In this document: positions 8,001-17,200 of the stretch, one piece after another
How the letters are laid out: each line of letters opens with the position of its first letter
How positions within the stretch are numbered: position 1 is the stretch's first letter
Notes under the pieces: model-generated
Databases searched by the model: none
What the model was told of the DNA's origin: nothing
What the model saw: only the letters and a program-made list of their open reading frames with translations
Position numbers and translations under genes: made by a program
From: a virus
Virus record (IMG/VR): IMGVR_UViG_3300007640_000198
Coordinates: 1 to 26,089 of that record
Length of the DNA stretch: 26,089 bases
Reading direction: 5' to 3' (one strand)

Positions 8001-11000
8001 TACCTCACATCAACGAAAGAAGAACTCGAGGTGGAAATTACAGGATACGGTGGTACCGGAAAGGGTAGCATTGCGAGCATCCTCGTCGATGACGGCGTGA
8101 CAACTGGAGACGCTGCCGTTGGTGACTATCTCTATTTTGATAATGAAGATACGGATGGTGCCGGTGCCTCTGCTGTTGTAACTCACGTCAAACCCAACTT
8201 ACAAGTTGTAATTTCTACAAACGCAACCTCCGAGCCTGTCGGTGGTGAAGAAATTGTAACTCGCCTGATGTCACATAGGCAGAGAATTGTCCTCTCTGGC
8301 ATTGAGAATGAGGCAGACACTTACACCTTCCCCAGAGGGTTTACAATTTCAACCTCTAGTGGAGCAACTGCGGTAGTTGGAGACTACAATGCACAAGATA
8401 AGGTCCTAATTGTCCAGACTGTCTCTGAGGAGATGGTTAAGTATGGAGATGTCTTCGAAGATGCAAGGGGCACATCCATCCAATTACCAGAGAACGCTAC
8501 AGCAAACGAAACTCTCCTGTCTGGTGACATCGTTGGTGGTGTCTCGACGCACCTATCATTCCAAGTTCCCGAGAGCGAAGATGCCAACGCTGGCGACCTT
8601 TTCTGGTCCTCAGCGAGCGGGAGACTCTACATTTTCTTTGATGATGGCGACACCCAACAGTGGGTTTCTGCCTTCCCCGTTGGTATGCGTTCTTTCGCTT
8701 CCGGTTCGAAGGACACGGTTCTGAGTCCATTCGACTACGCCAAGTTCGATATGAACTTCCTGAGGGACCAGGCGATACCAAACAACTCCACATACATTTC
8801 AGAATGGAGCGTCTCCCAAAGGAACGCTGGTGGTGTTTTCCCACATTCTTATGTGGACGAAACTGGTCTGGTTACCAATCCCGTAGGGAATAGGTTGAGA
8901 TACACCAGAGATTGGAGTGTGAGTTGGAGTGATGTTAATGTGACTAACAGCACTGTAGCAATTCAACCCCCTAATACAGGTTATGCGGCCGCGCTGACGA
9001 ATTTAATTGTAGAGGAAGCCACAACAACCAAGCACAGAATAGTTCAATACGCCACATTCGTAGGAACCAACACATACACAGTCTCCGCGTATTGTAGGAG
9101 GGCGACTGGAAGTAGGGATGTTGTATTGAGCTGTTACGAAAGGGGAAATGAACGATGGGCGGTTTCGTTCTCACTGGACAACGAAGACTGTCGGATTTCA
9201 GTAGGTGCCACCTCGAGCGGTTCTTACGAGACTGGTGGTGGTACATTTGAAGTTCTCAGTTTCTCGAATGAAGATGTCGGAGATGACTGGCACCGCTTAA
9301 CAGTGGTGGTTAAGGACACAGGTCCAACAAATCTGGGCCAATTTGCCCTCTGTTTGATACCAGACATCAACACACATTATGATAATTCATATCTTGGGGA
9401 TGTCGGCGAATCGCTCTATGTTTGGGGAACACAGGTCACCACAGGAATTCTACCTTCTGCAAACTTCGTCCCAACAGATAACAATCCAAACACAGCCGCA
9501 CGTTTCACCCACGACCCAACCACCCTGGAACCCCTCGGTCTCCTAATCGAACCCATGGTGACGAACTACGCCACTAACAATACAGTTTATTCTGGAATGT
9601 ACGTCGATGAAGTTCCAGGTGGAGTTGAGGTCACCACAGATGTCATTGCGCCAGATGGATCCACAACTGCTTGGGTTCATGGTGAAGGTATCGGAATTAG
9701 GTACATCACCGTCCCTGCTGGGGATAGTTACACCTTCTCGTTCTTCGCCAAGGAAGGTGAGAGTAGTCAGGTTTGGGCTTCGTGTGGTTTTAACTCAGAA
9801 GACCGAGACTCAAATGTCAAGATACATGACTGGGAAACTGGAACCACGAACGCAACCTGGACGAGGGTCGATTACATCAACGGTTGGTCTAGGTTCTATA
9901 AGACATTCACCAGCACAGCAGAAACAAACTTTATTATCCAGTTCAACTCAGCGACTGAGGGTGTTGTTTTGTGGGGACCTCAGCTTCAAGCTGGAAGCGT
10001 GGCCACTTCGTTTATGTTCTCCTACGAAGGAGTCGATGACACGACCGTTAAATCTGGCGATTCACTATCCATCACTGGAACAAATTTCGGCACCTCAATC
10101 GACGAGTTTAGTTTCTTCTTCGAAGGTACTGCTGCTGGTGAGGTAAATGGAACAGACGATCAGGCACTACTTACACTGAGTGCAACTTCGGGAGCAACTC
10201 CAGTCACTCTATTGCGAGATGGCATCACGGGGGAAACCCTGTTGAACTCGGATGTTACCGCTCTTGACATCACAGCCACCGACACCACCGCTTGGGTTGG
10301 TGGTACGAATAAGTACTCCACCGGTGTGGCTCTGAACGACGCTATCCTTTATACTGACGGAACACAGACGGCAACGGACACCACAACCAATGCACTAATC
10401 AATATGACGGAGTTGGCGATTGGTGCCTCGGCAAATGGTGGGGACAGTTTCAACGGTGTCATTTCTAGGGCTTCTCTTTGGGCCTCCAAACTGACCACCA
10501 TTGAGTTGGCTTCGATTAGTAACGTTACAACCACAGCAAACGTCACAAACACCCACACGGGTTCCACAATCGCTATCTCAGACACAGCCCCCTCGAGGAG
10601 GGCTGACGGCTCACCGAACAAGCGTGGAGACCTCTGGTGGTCGTCCTACACCGGTTTCCTTTACATCTACAACGCAGACGACGTTAGTGGGTTCCCAGAC
10701 GGCTATCGTAAATGGACTTCCGAGTGGGTCTGCACTGACCCAACCGGTATGATTTCGATGGAGGGTGCTTCTAACAACTATGAATATAGTACACTAAGTG
10801 CCGGTGGTGGTCCAAATTATGAAGATAACGTTCGCGTTGTCATCTCCGACACCTCACCTTCTCTCTTACCCAACGGCGATCCTATCACGAAAGGAACTCT
10901 TTGGTGGTCCCCGATTAATGGTAAGATGTATATCTACTATGTCGACTCAGACACCTCTCAGTGGGTAATTACCAACCCAACCGGAACTCTGTCTGGCGAA

Positions 11001-12674
11001 TACTCACTCGACGGGATAGTCGTTGGTGACGGTAGTGGGCAACAGACAGTCATCTCTATCATACCCGAATCCGTAAACAGAAACGTCCTTTGGGTGGAAA
11101 GTCTGAAAAACATGTTTGTTGGTGATGCAATTGAAATCACATGGGGCACACCTGGTTCAAGTCAATCCAAACAGGATATGACCATTCGTGAGATTCTCTC
11201 AGACCGTTCAATTAAGGTCACAAAAGATACAACAAATCAACAACAACCCATACCCCATGGGGCGATCGTCACCAACCGAAGCCGTTACGTTTATAGAATC
11301 ACCACAGATGTCGATAACGGTCTGCGGCCTGGAATTGAGATTGAGGTTACCTCACCTCTGAACCCAACAATGGATGGCAAATATACTGTCCAGAGTGTTG
11401 GGGACGTCGATGTTGCAGAAGGAACGGCAACTATTCTAGACGGCCGAGTCGTTTCTGTCGAAGTAACCGAACCCGGATTCAACTACCCAGAAGACTTCTA
11501 TGTCTATTTTAACGGTGGTGCTGGTGTTGGTGCTTATGGTTACGCAAACGTAGAGAACGGGCAAGTTCAGAGTGTGGACATCATCGAAGGTGGTGTGAAT
11601 TACGTCACAGTCCCTGACGTTGTCTTTAGCGACGAGAACAGCAGCAAGTCCTTCACTATCTTCACTGACGAAGTATTCGTTGCGGATCCCGACCTAGTCT
11701 ACATCACCACCGATGACACTGTTCAAATCTTTACCCCCTGTGCGATTGCTAAGGTTGAACTCCTCTCCGGTGGATTTGGTTACAATAAACTACCACTCCC
11801 AATCGGAAGAATTCTCCGTGCGAGTGAGAGGGCTGAAACCAAGATCACCATGGACGGAACGACTATCGGTGAAGTTGAGGTTCTGGATGGTGGTGCACGT
11901 TACGACAGCCCAGTCGCTGTGTTCTCAGACTCAACCGGAAACGGTTATGGTGCAACTGCAGACGTTACGGTAGTCGACGGTGAAATTACCGAAATCACAG
12001 TAACCAACCAAGGAACCAACTATGTTGAACCTTACCTGGACCTGGTGGAACTCGGTGGGGCCTACCCAATGACAACCACAAACATCGGGCCGATCAAGTC
12101 TGTGTCGGTTGTGAATCCCGGAAGGAACATCTCTTCCGAAAGGTCCTTGGCTCCAGAATTGGTTATGGACGTAAGGTTGGTCTTTAGGAGGGTAGATAGT
12201 TACTCCCACCTCTTCACTATCGGTGACGAGATCTACCAAGGTTCTGCCAACCAAAAGTCAGCAACAGCGAATATTGAGGAATACGATGCAATTCGTCAAA
12301 TTCTCAAGCTAACCAACGTTGAAGGACACTTCCTCTCAGATCGAATGATATATGGGCCAGCCGGAACTGGAGGAATGGTCATCATGAGCGGCCAGGGTGA
12401 ACTTTACATCCACGTCGACGGAATCTCAGAACCCAAGGGTAGGTTTATCACAGACAAATCCAAGGTGAGTGAGTCCTACCCAGTAATCCAAGACTCGGAA
12501 TACTACCAGTGGTTCTCATATGAGATTGCTTCCTCACTCCAGAAAGTCCAATACGAAACCTTCGTCAAAGACATTATCCACCCGGCCGGTTTCCAAATGT
12601 TCTCGTCTGTGAGACTCGGAAGTTCCGCGACTTGCGTAACAAACTCACCAGAAGTAGAGATTGAAATAACATAA
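5058..12674 (+). CDS. 7: Giant gp7-like baseplate wedge protein carrying YHYH and carbohydrate-binding-like modules
   Basis: 2538 residues against 1032 in T4 gp7. The N-terminal part (about 14-222) aligns by eye with T4 gp7: NYIYDNYSNFVNFMEHSM and LLQNIRDFFASKGSELGIQS before LFKMLFAQNDVEV. The extreme C-terminus (2487-2512) carries EIASSLQKVQYETFVKDIIH before PAGF, matching the gp7 'DVIRFVHPVGF' region. Between lie, in order: a duplicated GFP..G.V.ID.E.I.Y...G..RGA module (about 80-120 and 325-385); a YHYH-type domain (IIGVAVDGVPFY near 551 and SPILGWAVDGNPIYGPYGF near 778) split by GGxGY repeats; three G.L[FW]WS...YI....QWV modules (about 1180, 1850, 1945); two jelly-roll-like modules ending YVWGTQV and VVLWGPQLQAGS; a LamG/lectin-like stretch (about 1676-1818); and more GGxGY repeats (2128-2335). 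The probable role is a wedge backbone displaying glycan-binding modules. The gene follows gp6 directly, as in T4. Confidence 0.82.
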   Translation: MNDKVTASTQVDSLLPNYIYDNYSNFVNFMEHSMKSQERLGFGQDILQNLQKYRDFDTYKDGIVEYNTLAAAIDADDDELELVSGFGFPERDGVILLDDEVILYHSREGNILYGLQRGAAATTVLPTLRSDGHYAVTKAAAHGKGVQVQNLSVLFLVAMLSTIHESFTPNISSDRVSKQVNRSSLLQNIRDFFASKGSELGIQSLFKMLFAQNDVEVSYPGDRMVKTSDSTWADTALLRVVPIPEALTNPETTWSTPERAVGNIVKLINYNNKEVLARFYSDYVSIYPFQDTVQYEFSVEIDSVNGDVRSNPSTSLTRALEVFGGTDDRDDVTTITVESTIGFPEAGYVFIDGEGIQYTSKTANQFLGCSRGAVSLTVDHKIGAKVWGPYYLHAEWTVDGETFSSDSWPLGLVDQVDIVHAGLLMEPGDEITPGGPGMVDPENHTLNSWIENYDDELATQENVSHLAYVGYIQENGSGLAYVGNYTKGVSGVYFDEKYVYVMSSNLPSYEIESFSTDGSVGGDLKGENACYVIPQRNSIRKNEDNIRKGTDIIGVAVDGVPFYSNVSKESTVYGKVLRYKVNTPGDGYVKPTVFTEGGAQATAVVSGGRVKDILLRFSPTYTTQPSVVVSDGRGAEISLTFDNYGRILTANVVNGGEGYNTTPGVDVYDSTDRGEGARLTTTISGGKVVSVTIVDPGLDYNPETTVANVVSVGEGCTAEAICEEWVYDEYTKVRLNPNQDLDGSNAFLFPDENGVNSKFAYLGNPLYLRESLGDNGEQHSPILGWAVDGNPIYGPYGFTNGVDDSGGITAQSSGYYLPEDRTACIPLNSDDSAIDPPSTEAFRMGTFVQDYVWDPAVAGIVGGALLTDPNRDYIQTENEEDINFTKQVTTILDRSNGKVCNTPEFPAELYPEGVFVYFTPVFGTTAFYPYVVGDFFANRPQSQKPVLLVDGEVMQTDMPESAYDDRRYIRNFSKTYRRRNPYLTSTKEELEVEITGYGGTGKGSIASILVDDGVTTGDAAVGDYLYFDNEDTDGAGASAVVTHVKPNLQVVISTNATSEPVGGEEIVTRLMSHRQRIVLSGIENEADTYTFPRGFTISTSSGATAVVGDYNAQDKVLIVQTVSEEMVKYGDVFEDARGTSIQLPENATANETLLSGDIVGGVSTHLSFQVPESEDANAGDLFWSSASGRLYIFFDDGDTQQWVSAFPVGMRSFASGSKDTVLSPFDYAKFDMNFLRDQAIPNNSTYISEWSVSQRNAGGVFPHSYVDETGLVTNPVGNRLRYTRDWSVSWSDVNVTNSTVAIQPPNTGYAAALTNLIVEEATTTKHRIVQYATFVGTNTYTVSAYCRRATGSRDVVLSCYERGNERWAVSFSLDNEDCRISVGATSSGSYETGGGTFEVLSFSNEDVGDDWHRLTVVVKDTGPTNLGQFALCLIPDINTHYDNSYLGDVGESLYVWGTQVTTGILPSANFVPTDNNPNTAARFTHDPTTLEPLGLLIEPMVTNYATNNTVYSGMYVDEVPGGVEVTTDVIAPDGSTTAWVHGEGIGIRYITVPAGDSYTFSFFAKEGESSQVWASCGFNSEDRDSNVKIHDWETGTTNATWTRVDYINGWSRFYKTFTSTAETNFIIQFNSATEGVVLWGPQLQAGSVATSFMFSYEGVDDTTVKSGDSLSITGTNFGTSIDEFSFFFEGTAAGEVNGTDDQALLTLSATSGATPVTLLRDGITGETLLNSDVTALDITATDTTAWVGGTNKYSTGVALNDAILYTDGTQTATDTTTNALINMTELAIGASANGGDSFNGVISRASLWASKLTTIELASISNVTTTANVTNTHTGSTIAISDTAPSRRADGSPNKRGDLWWSSYTGFLYIYNADDVSGFPDGYRKWTSEWVCTDPTGMISMEGASNNYEYSTLSAGGGPNYEDNVRVVISDTSPSLLPNGDPITKGTLWWSPINGKMYIYYVDSDTSQWVITNPTGTLSGEYSLDGIVVGDGSGQQTVISIIPESVNRNVLWVESLKNMFVGDAIEITWGTPGSSQSKQDMTIREILSDRSIKVTKDTTNQQQPIPHGAIVTNRSRYVYRITTDVDNGLRPGIEIEVTSPLNPTMDGKYTVQSVGDVDVAEGTATILDGRVVSVEVTEPGFNYPEDFYVYFNGGAGVGAYGYANVENGQVQSVDIIEGGVNYVTVPDVVFSDENSSKSFTIFTDEVFVADPDLVYITTDDTVQIFTPCAIAKVELLSGGFGYNKLPLPIGRILRASERAETKITMDGTTIGEVEVLDGGARYDSPVAVFSDSTGNGYGATADVTVVDGEITEITVTNQGTNYVEPYLDLVELGGAYPMTTTNIGPIKSVSVVNPGRNISSERSLAPELVMDVRLVFRRVDSYSHLFTIGDEIYQGSANQKSATANIEEYDAIRQILKLTNVEGHFLSDRMIYGPAGTGGMVIMSGQGELYIHVDGISEPKGRFITDKSKVSESYPVIQDSEYYQWFSYEIASSLQKVQYETFVKDIIHPAGFQMFSSVRLGSSATCVTNSPEVEIEIT

Positions 12675-12684
12675 ACAACGGGTT

Positions 12685-12731
12685 GAGGCATCCCAGATAA
12701 ATAACTGAAACAGGACTTTCTGGGATGCCTT
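12685..12731 (+). promoter_or_regulatory. 11-bp inverted repeat enclosing a late promoter and burying the gene 8 start codon
   Basis: AGGCATCCCAG (12686-12696) and CTGGGATGCCT (12720-12730) are perfect complements, plus a G-T pair outside, with a 23-base loop. The loop holds ATAAATA (12697-12703) and a CAGGA ribosome-binding-like site (12711-12715). ATG 12725-12727 of gene 8 is inside the right arm. No T-run follows, so this is not a simple terminator. RNA started at the loop promoter would lack the left arm and leave the start open. Readthrough RNA would sequester it. T4 genes e and soc are known cases of this logic. Confidence 0.75.
12697..12703 (+). promoter_or_regulatory. T4-type late promoter -10 (ATAAATA) for gene 8
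   Basis: GATAAATA is a one-base variant of the T4 late consensus TATAAATA, 21 bases before the gene 8 start and inside the loop of the surrounding inverted repeat. The expected RNA start is near 12709. Confidence 0.78.
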
Positions 12732-14212
12732 CAGTAACCACAAACGATCTTAGGATCTTAAATACGGAGAACTTGGTCGAGGATCTCTCCGATCTAGCGA
12801 ACACTGGTTTGGCCTACGTTGCTATTGGGCGCCCTGTGGAGTGGGAGTCTGGCGACCAGACTCCACCAATACCATCAAACAACAAAGACGAGTTTAACGA
12901 ACTCTTCGATGAAATGATGGCACTCAAGAAAATTGAGAATGGAACGTCCTATCCGCTAATTTCAAGATATGAGTGGGTGTCTGGTTCCTTTTATGATATC
13001 TATAGGCACGATTATTCAGAAACTAACACCTCAAGGACCGGCGCCAGCAATCTCGCCAGCGCTCGTTATGTTGTAATCAACCAGAACAACGACGTTTATG
13101 TTTGTCTGAATAACAAAGGTGGTCAACCTTCCACGGCAGAGCCCCAAAACGAAGGAGACACCCCTTTCTACACATCAGACGGTTATCAGTGGCTGCGCGT
13201 GTATCAGCTAACCACAGCAAACCTAGAGCAGAGCACATCTGCCCTAATTCCTGTCATCACTGCCGCAGAAAACGATCCTATCACCACCACAGACGGAGCT
13301 GTCTACACGGCCTTAATCGACAATCCTGGAGCAAACTACACCTCTTCACCAGCGGGTGCAACTAACCAGATTAACGACTACTATTGCAGAATCACTGGAG
13401 ACGGCACCGGGGCTGTTGCGAAAGTCACTGTAACCAATGGTCAGATCTCCGACATCACAATCGTTAGGTTTGGTAGTGGCTACACCTATGCACATATTGA
13501 CTTTAGGGCAAACTTTGTGTACAAGAGCCTTGAGGACCTCGACAACAGAACCAACGCCCTCAACCCCCTCGGCGATGGAACTTTCGCTTCGACAGTCATT
13601 ATTGGTCCCAGCGGTGGTTGGGGAACTGACTTGGTTCGCGAATTGTCGGCGACCAAGTGTGGTGTTTTTATGCCCCTCGACTTCAACGAGACTGACTTCC
13701 TCACAGGAACCACGTTCCGCCAGGTTGCTATTCTGAAGGGTGTGGAGGCAATCCCCACTCTAACGAACCCAGTAACGATGGACGCCACGTTCGCTGTTAG
13801 GGTCACAACAGTAAACGCAGAAGCTCCAATTTACACACCAGGTGAGCTTATTTCCCAATCAGTTACCGTCGACGGTCAGACCAAGACTGCGTGGGGAATT
13901 GTTGCCCAATGGGGTGGAGACGACGAGGTTAATGGCATTCTCTCTTATGTCCAAGATCCACGTGTAAAGACCGATGACGATGGTGGCATCTACGAGTTCA
14001 CAGGAACTAGCCCAATTATTGGACAAACTACCGGAAAGATTGGGATTGCTGACAACTTCGACGGTGACGAAAGTAACAGAACCTTCGAAAACGGGTACTC
14101 TCGACCAGAAGTGGTCAAGTATACTGGGGAACTTATCCACCTTAGTAACACCACACCAGTCTTGAGAAGTTCGTCACAGACAGAAAAGTTGTCGATTATT
14201 ATATCATACTGA
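12725..14212 (+). CDS. 8: Baseplate wedge protein gp8-like with an inserted GGxGY-type region
   Basis: 495 residues against 334 in T4 gp8. N-terminal LAYVAIGRPVEWESGDQTPP (about 29-48) corresponds to the T4 'IFITFGRSEPW' strand. ARYVVINQNNDVYVCLNNKG near 112, TTFRQVAILKGVEAIPTLTN near 333 (T4 'GFRQISIITNPLEA') and the C-terminal TGELIHLSNTTPVLRSSSQT before EKLSIIISY (T4 'SGEMIYMENRPPII...EEINILFTF') fix the family. The extra length includes residues about 185-260, with NPGANYTSSP, GTGAVAKVTVTNGQISDITI and FGSGYTYAHI: one GGxGY-type repeat of the kind also present in the two giant neighbours. gp8 forms a dimer on the outer wedge and contacts gp7 and gp10 in T4. ATG 12725 has CAGGA nine bases upstream and lies inside a potential RNA stem. 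Confidence 0.88.
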   Translation: MPSVTTNDLRILNTENLVEDLSDLANTGLAYVAIGRPVEWESGDQTPPIPSNNKDEFNELFDEMMALKKIENGTSYPLISRYEWVSGSFYDIYRHDYSETNTSRTGASNLASARYVVINQNNDVYVCLNNKGGQPSTAEPQNEGDTPFYTSDGYQWLRVYQLTTANLEQSTSALIPVITAAENDPITTTDGAVYTALIDNPGANYTSSPAGATNQINDYYCRITGDGTGAVAKVTVTNGQISDITIVRFGSGYTYAHIDFRANFVYKSLEDLDNRTNALNPLGDGTFASTVIIGPSGGWGTDLVRELSATKCGVFMPLDFNETDFLTGTTFRQVAILKGVEAIPTLTNPVTMDATFAVRVTTVNAEAPIYTPGELISQSVTVDGQTKTAWGIVAQWGGDDEVNGILSYVQDPRVKTDDDGGIYEFTGTSPIIGQTTGKIGIADNFDGDESNRTFENGYSRPEVVKYTGELIHLSNTTPVLRSSSQTEKLSIIISY

Positions 14213-14228
14213 CCCTTTCTTATCCAGT

Positions 14229-14235
14229 CTAAATA
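14229..14235 (+). promoter_or_regulatory. T4-type late promoter -10 (CTAAATA) before the DUF4815 gene
   Basis: TCTAAATA lies 17 bases after the gene 8 stop and 30 bases before ATG 14266. An AAGGA ribosome-binding-like site at 14242-14246 is rather far from the ATG. A small 5-bp stem (GAAAC 14245-14249, GTTTC 14258-14262) could shorten the distance. Confidence 0.75.
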
Positions 14236-14265
14236 CTAAAAAAGGAAACCAACACCAGTTTCACC

Positions 14266-17200
14266 ATGGCAAGCGAAAAGAACCTCAACGTTTCACCCTA
14301 TTATGATGACTTTGACCCTAATAAGAACTACTATCGTGTTCTTTATAAGGCTGGTTATCCAATTCAAGCTAGAGAACTAACCACACAACAGTCCATTCTT
14401 CAGGACCAGGTTGAGAAGCTGGCGTCTCGCCTTCTCGCCGAAGGTGATAACGTAGTTCCCGGTGAGTTTTCTCTGATCTCACCATCTCCATATGTCCGCT
14501 TGTCGACTTTCACGAATGGCGCGGAAGTCGAAGACTTTGTTGGTTATACCATAACTGGCGCGACGTCTGGTGTCGTCGCTACTGTTATTTTCGCTGTCGC
14601 TGCTAGTACAACTGACGACTCTATTCTTTTCGTTTCCTATGACGATTCTGGGACCGATGAGGAAAGTACCACTTTCCTGGAAGGTGAGATTCTGGAGTCC
14701 AGCAACCCAAACGCAATTACAGGTACTGTTGGTGTCGATGGCGTTTCTCTCCCTGTCGACGTTCCCCCAATTGGTGAGGGTGCTCTGTTTACCGTAGGTG
14801 AGGGTTCATATTACATCAACGGGACAATTGTCCGCAACGACGATCAGACTATTGTTGCTTCCAAGTATGACACTCGTTTCTCTGCGAAGTGTGGTTTTGT
14901 TGTAACTGAGACCTTCGTCACTTCCGATCAAGATCCCTCGCTGCTGGATAACTCACAAGGTTCTTCCAACTTCGCTGCCCCTGGTGCCGATCGTCTGAAA
15001 ATCACCCTGACCCTGGCCACTCGCGACATTGACGACGAGACTGATAATAACTTTGTCGTTCTGGCGGAGGTTGTGCAGGGTAACATCCTTCGCACCCCCG
15101 GCAACACTGTAAAGTGGGACTGGCTCTATGAAATCCTAGCGCGGCGCACTTATGACGAGTCTGGTGACTATATCGTTACCGATTTCGCAACTAACCTCCT
15201 AGAGTATCATAACGACGACGATGAAGACCAAGTGGGTCTTTTTGATGCCGACGATGATGGTCTCTATCCTGCTGTTCCTGGTTCAGAGGACCAAACCCCA
15301 CTAACTTACGATGAAGCAGATTCCAAGTATGTCGTGGCAGTCGATCCCGGTAAGGCTTATGTGAAGGGTTATGAGATTGATCTCACTAACCTCTCCTACA
15401 TGTATGGAACTAAAGCACGAAGCACCAAGTTCCGCCCAAACACCCTCGCCGCAATCACTGAGGGTTTCAACCTGACCCTTTCCAACGTTTACGGAACCCC
15501 GGATTTCCAGAACATCTCTGGTGTTGGTTCTTCTGTCGCATTTAACGATGTTGTTCTTTATCGCGACTTCGGCGATGGTTTTGTTGGCGATAGTGCTTCC
15601 AACGGCCGGCCTCTGAACCGAGGCAACGCCCCATGGAGGACCTATCACATCCTCGCAGACGGTAACATTGGTAGCGCACCAACTGGTTACACTGAGGTTT
15701 ATAAGGAAGGTCGTGGTTGTGTTGTCAACACTTCTAGCACCATCCGTCGAGGTGACTCAATTGGTAACGCTCGTGTTCTTGTAGCACACGAGATTACACC
15801 AAAACCCGCTGGTGTCATCCGCCCCCGCTACATGCTCCCAGAAGACCGAGTCAACCTGGGTGACGGGTTCTTTGGTTACAACTCCACATTCAAGTTGGGC
15901 GTCATGCAAGGCGTCTACTTCACGGAAATCGCACTATCCAACGTCAAGAACGGTGGAACCGAATGGGTAGCCGGTGAGTTGGTTGAAGGTGAGACCTCAG
16001 GCGCCACTGGTGTTGTTGAGGTTGGTTCAACGTCGACGACCCTGATTCTCTCCAACGTTGTTGGTTCTTTCAAGCCGGGTGAGAAAGTCACCCAAGGTAA
16101 TAAAGTTTCCGAGATCCTCCTCAACGACGATGTTTCCTCCCTCGTCTTCATCAACAGAGGAACTAATAACAACACTTACGACCTCTCAAACGAAACCAGT
16201 TTGAAGTTTAAGGCCCTTGGTGCAACCAAGACTCTCACTTTCAGTGCTGGAGACTTCACTAAGACTTCTTACGGAATCTTCCTCACGAATAGTGGCCGCC
16301 GTAAGCTCAGAGACTTCCCTGTTGCAGCAGACACCACAAAGGGTGGAATTATCTACACAACTGTTGAGACTTCCCCCTCTGGTGTTGACGGATATTGCCT
16401 GTTCCGTAGGGGAATTGTCAATAACACTCTCGGCCTGGCTAAGTCTTTCTATTCTCCTCTGGCTGACACTAACGACTTCTCTGCTGACATTTCTGCAGAA
16501 ACAAACGAAGACTCTAACGTTATCGACGTAGCAAATGGAGCTCTCTTCAGGGGTCAAGCCAACAGCACAACTCTAGTTTGCAACAACTACACTGGAGACG
16601 CCTCCAAACAACTTCTTCCAGGTGACATTATCTCGTTTGTCGATGACCTCGGAAGCGACATCACCAGTGTGGTTCTGTGTGCAACCAAGCCCGTTGGTTA
16701 TGGTGCCAACAAAACCAAGTCACGAATCATCCTGACCGTTCCCCTCCCTGCAAACGTAAGCAACGCAACTGTTCAGAGGGTTCGTAGTAAAACTCGTGGC
16801 AACCAGCGCCAGACCCTGGTTTACCAGCTTCCAGCTGAAACTATTTCCACTCTGGAGACCAATTCTGAAGAGACATCCATCTCTTATCAGATTCTTCGTG
16901 AGTTTATTGTTAACGTCCAAGCTGGAGCAAGCTCCATCACTCTGACCACAACCGCAAACAACGAGACCTTCATTGACTCCACAAGTAGAACTTCGGTTGC
17001 TGTTGCCCAGAACCTCTCAGACACAACTGACGCTGGTCAGTTTGAGGGTCGTGCCCTAACTGTCAATAGTGTTGATGTTTCGCAAGACAACGGCAAGAAG
17101 GTCATTCTGAATCTCGGTCAAACTCTGACTGACTCTCTGAAGATTAAGATTCTGATTCCCGTCTTTGTGTCCGACGCAATTGCTAAGCGAAAGAAGGCAA

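Noticed and set aside
9607-10146. 179-codon plus-strand frame inside the gp7-like gene
   Set aside because: It is a +1 shadow of the second jelly-roll-like module, Ser/Pro/Arg-rich with no family motif. No slippery site or ribosome-binding site is apparent.
12685-12731. Intrinsic terminator interpretation of the 11-bp stem
   Set aside because: The right arm is followed by coding sequence without a T-run, and the loop of 23 bases is long for a terminator.
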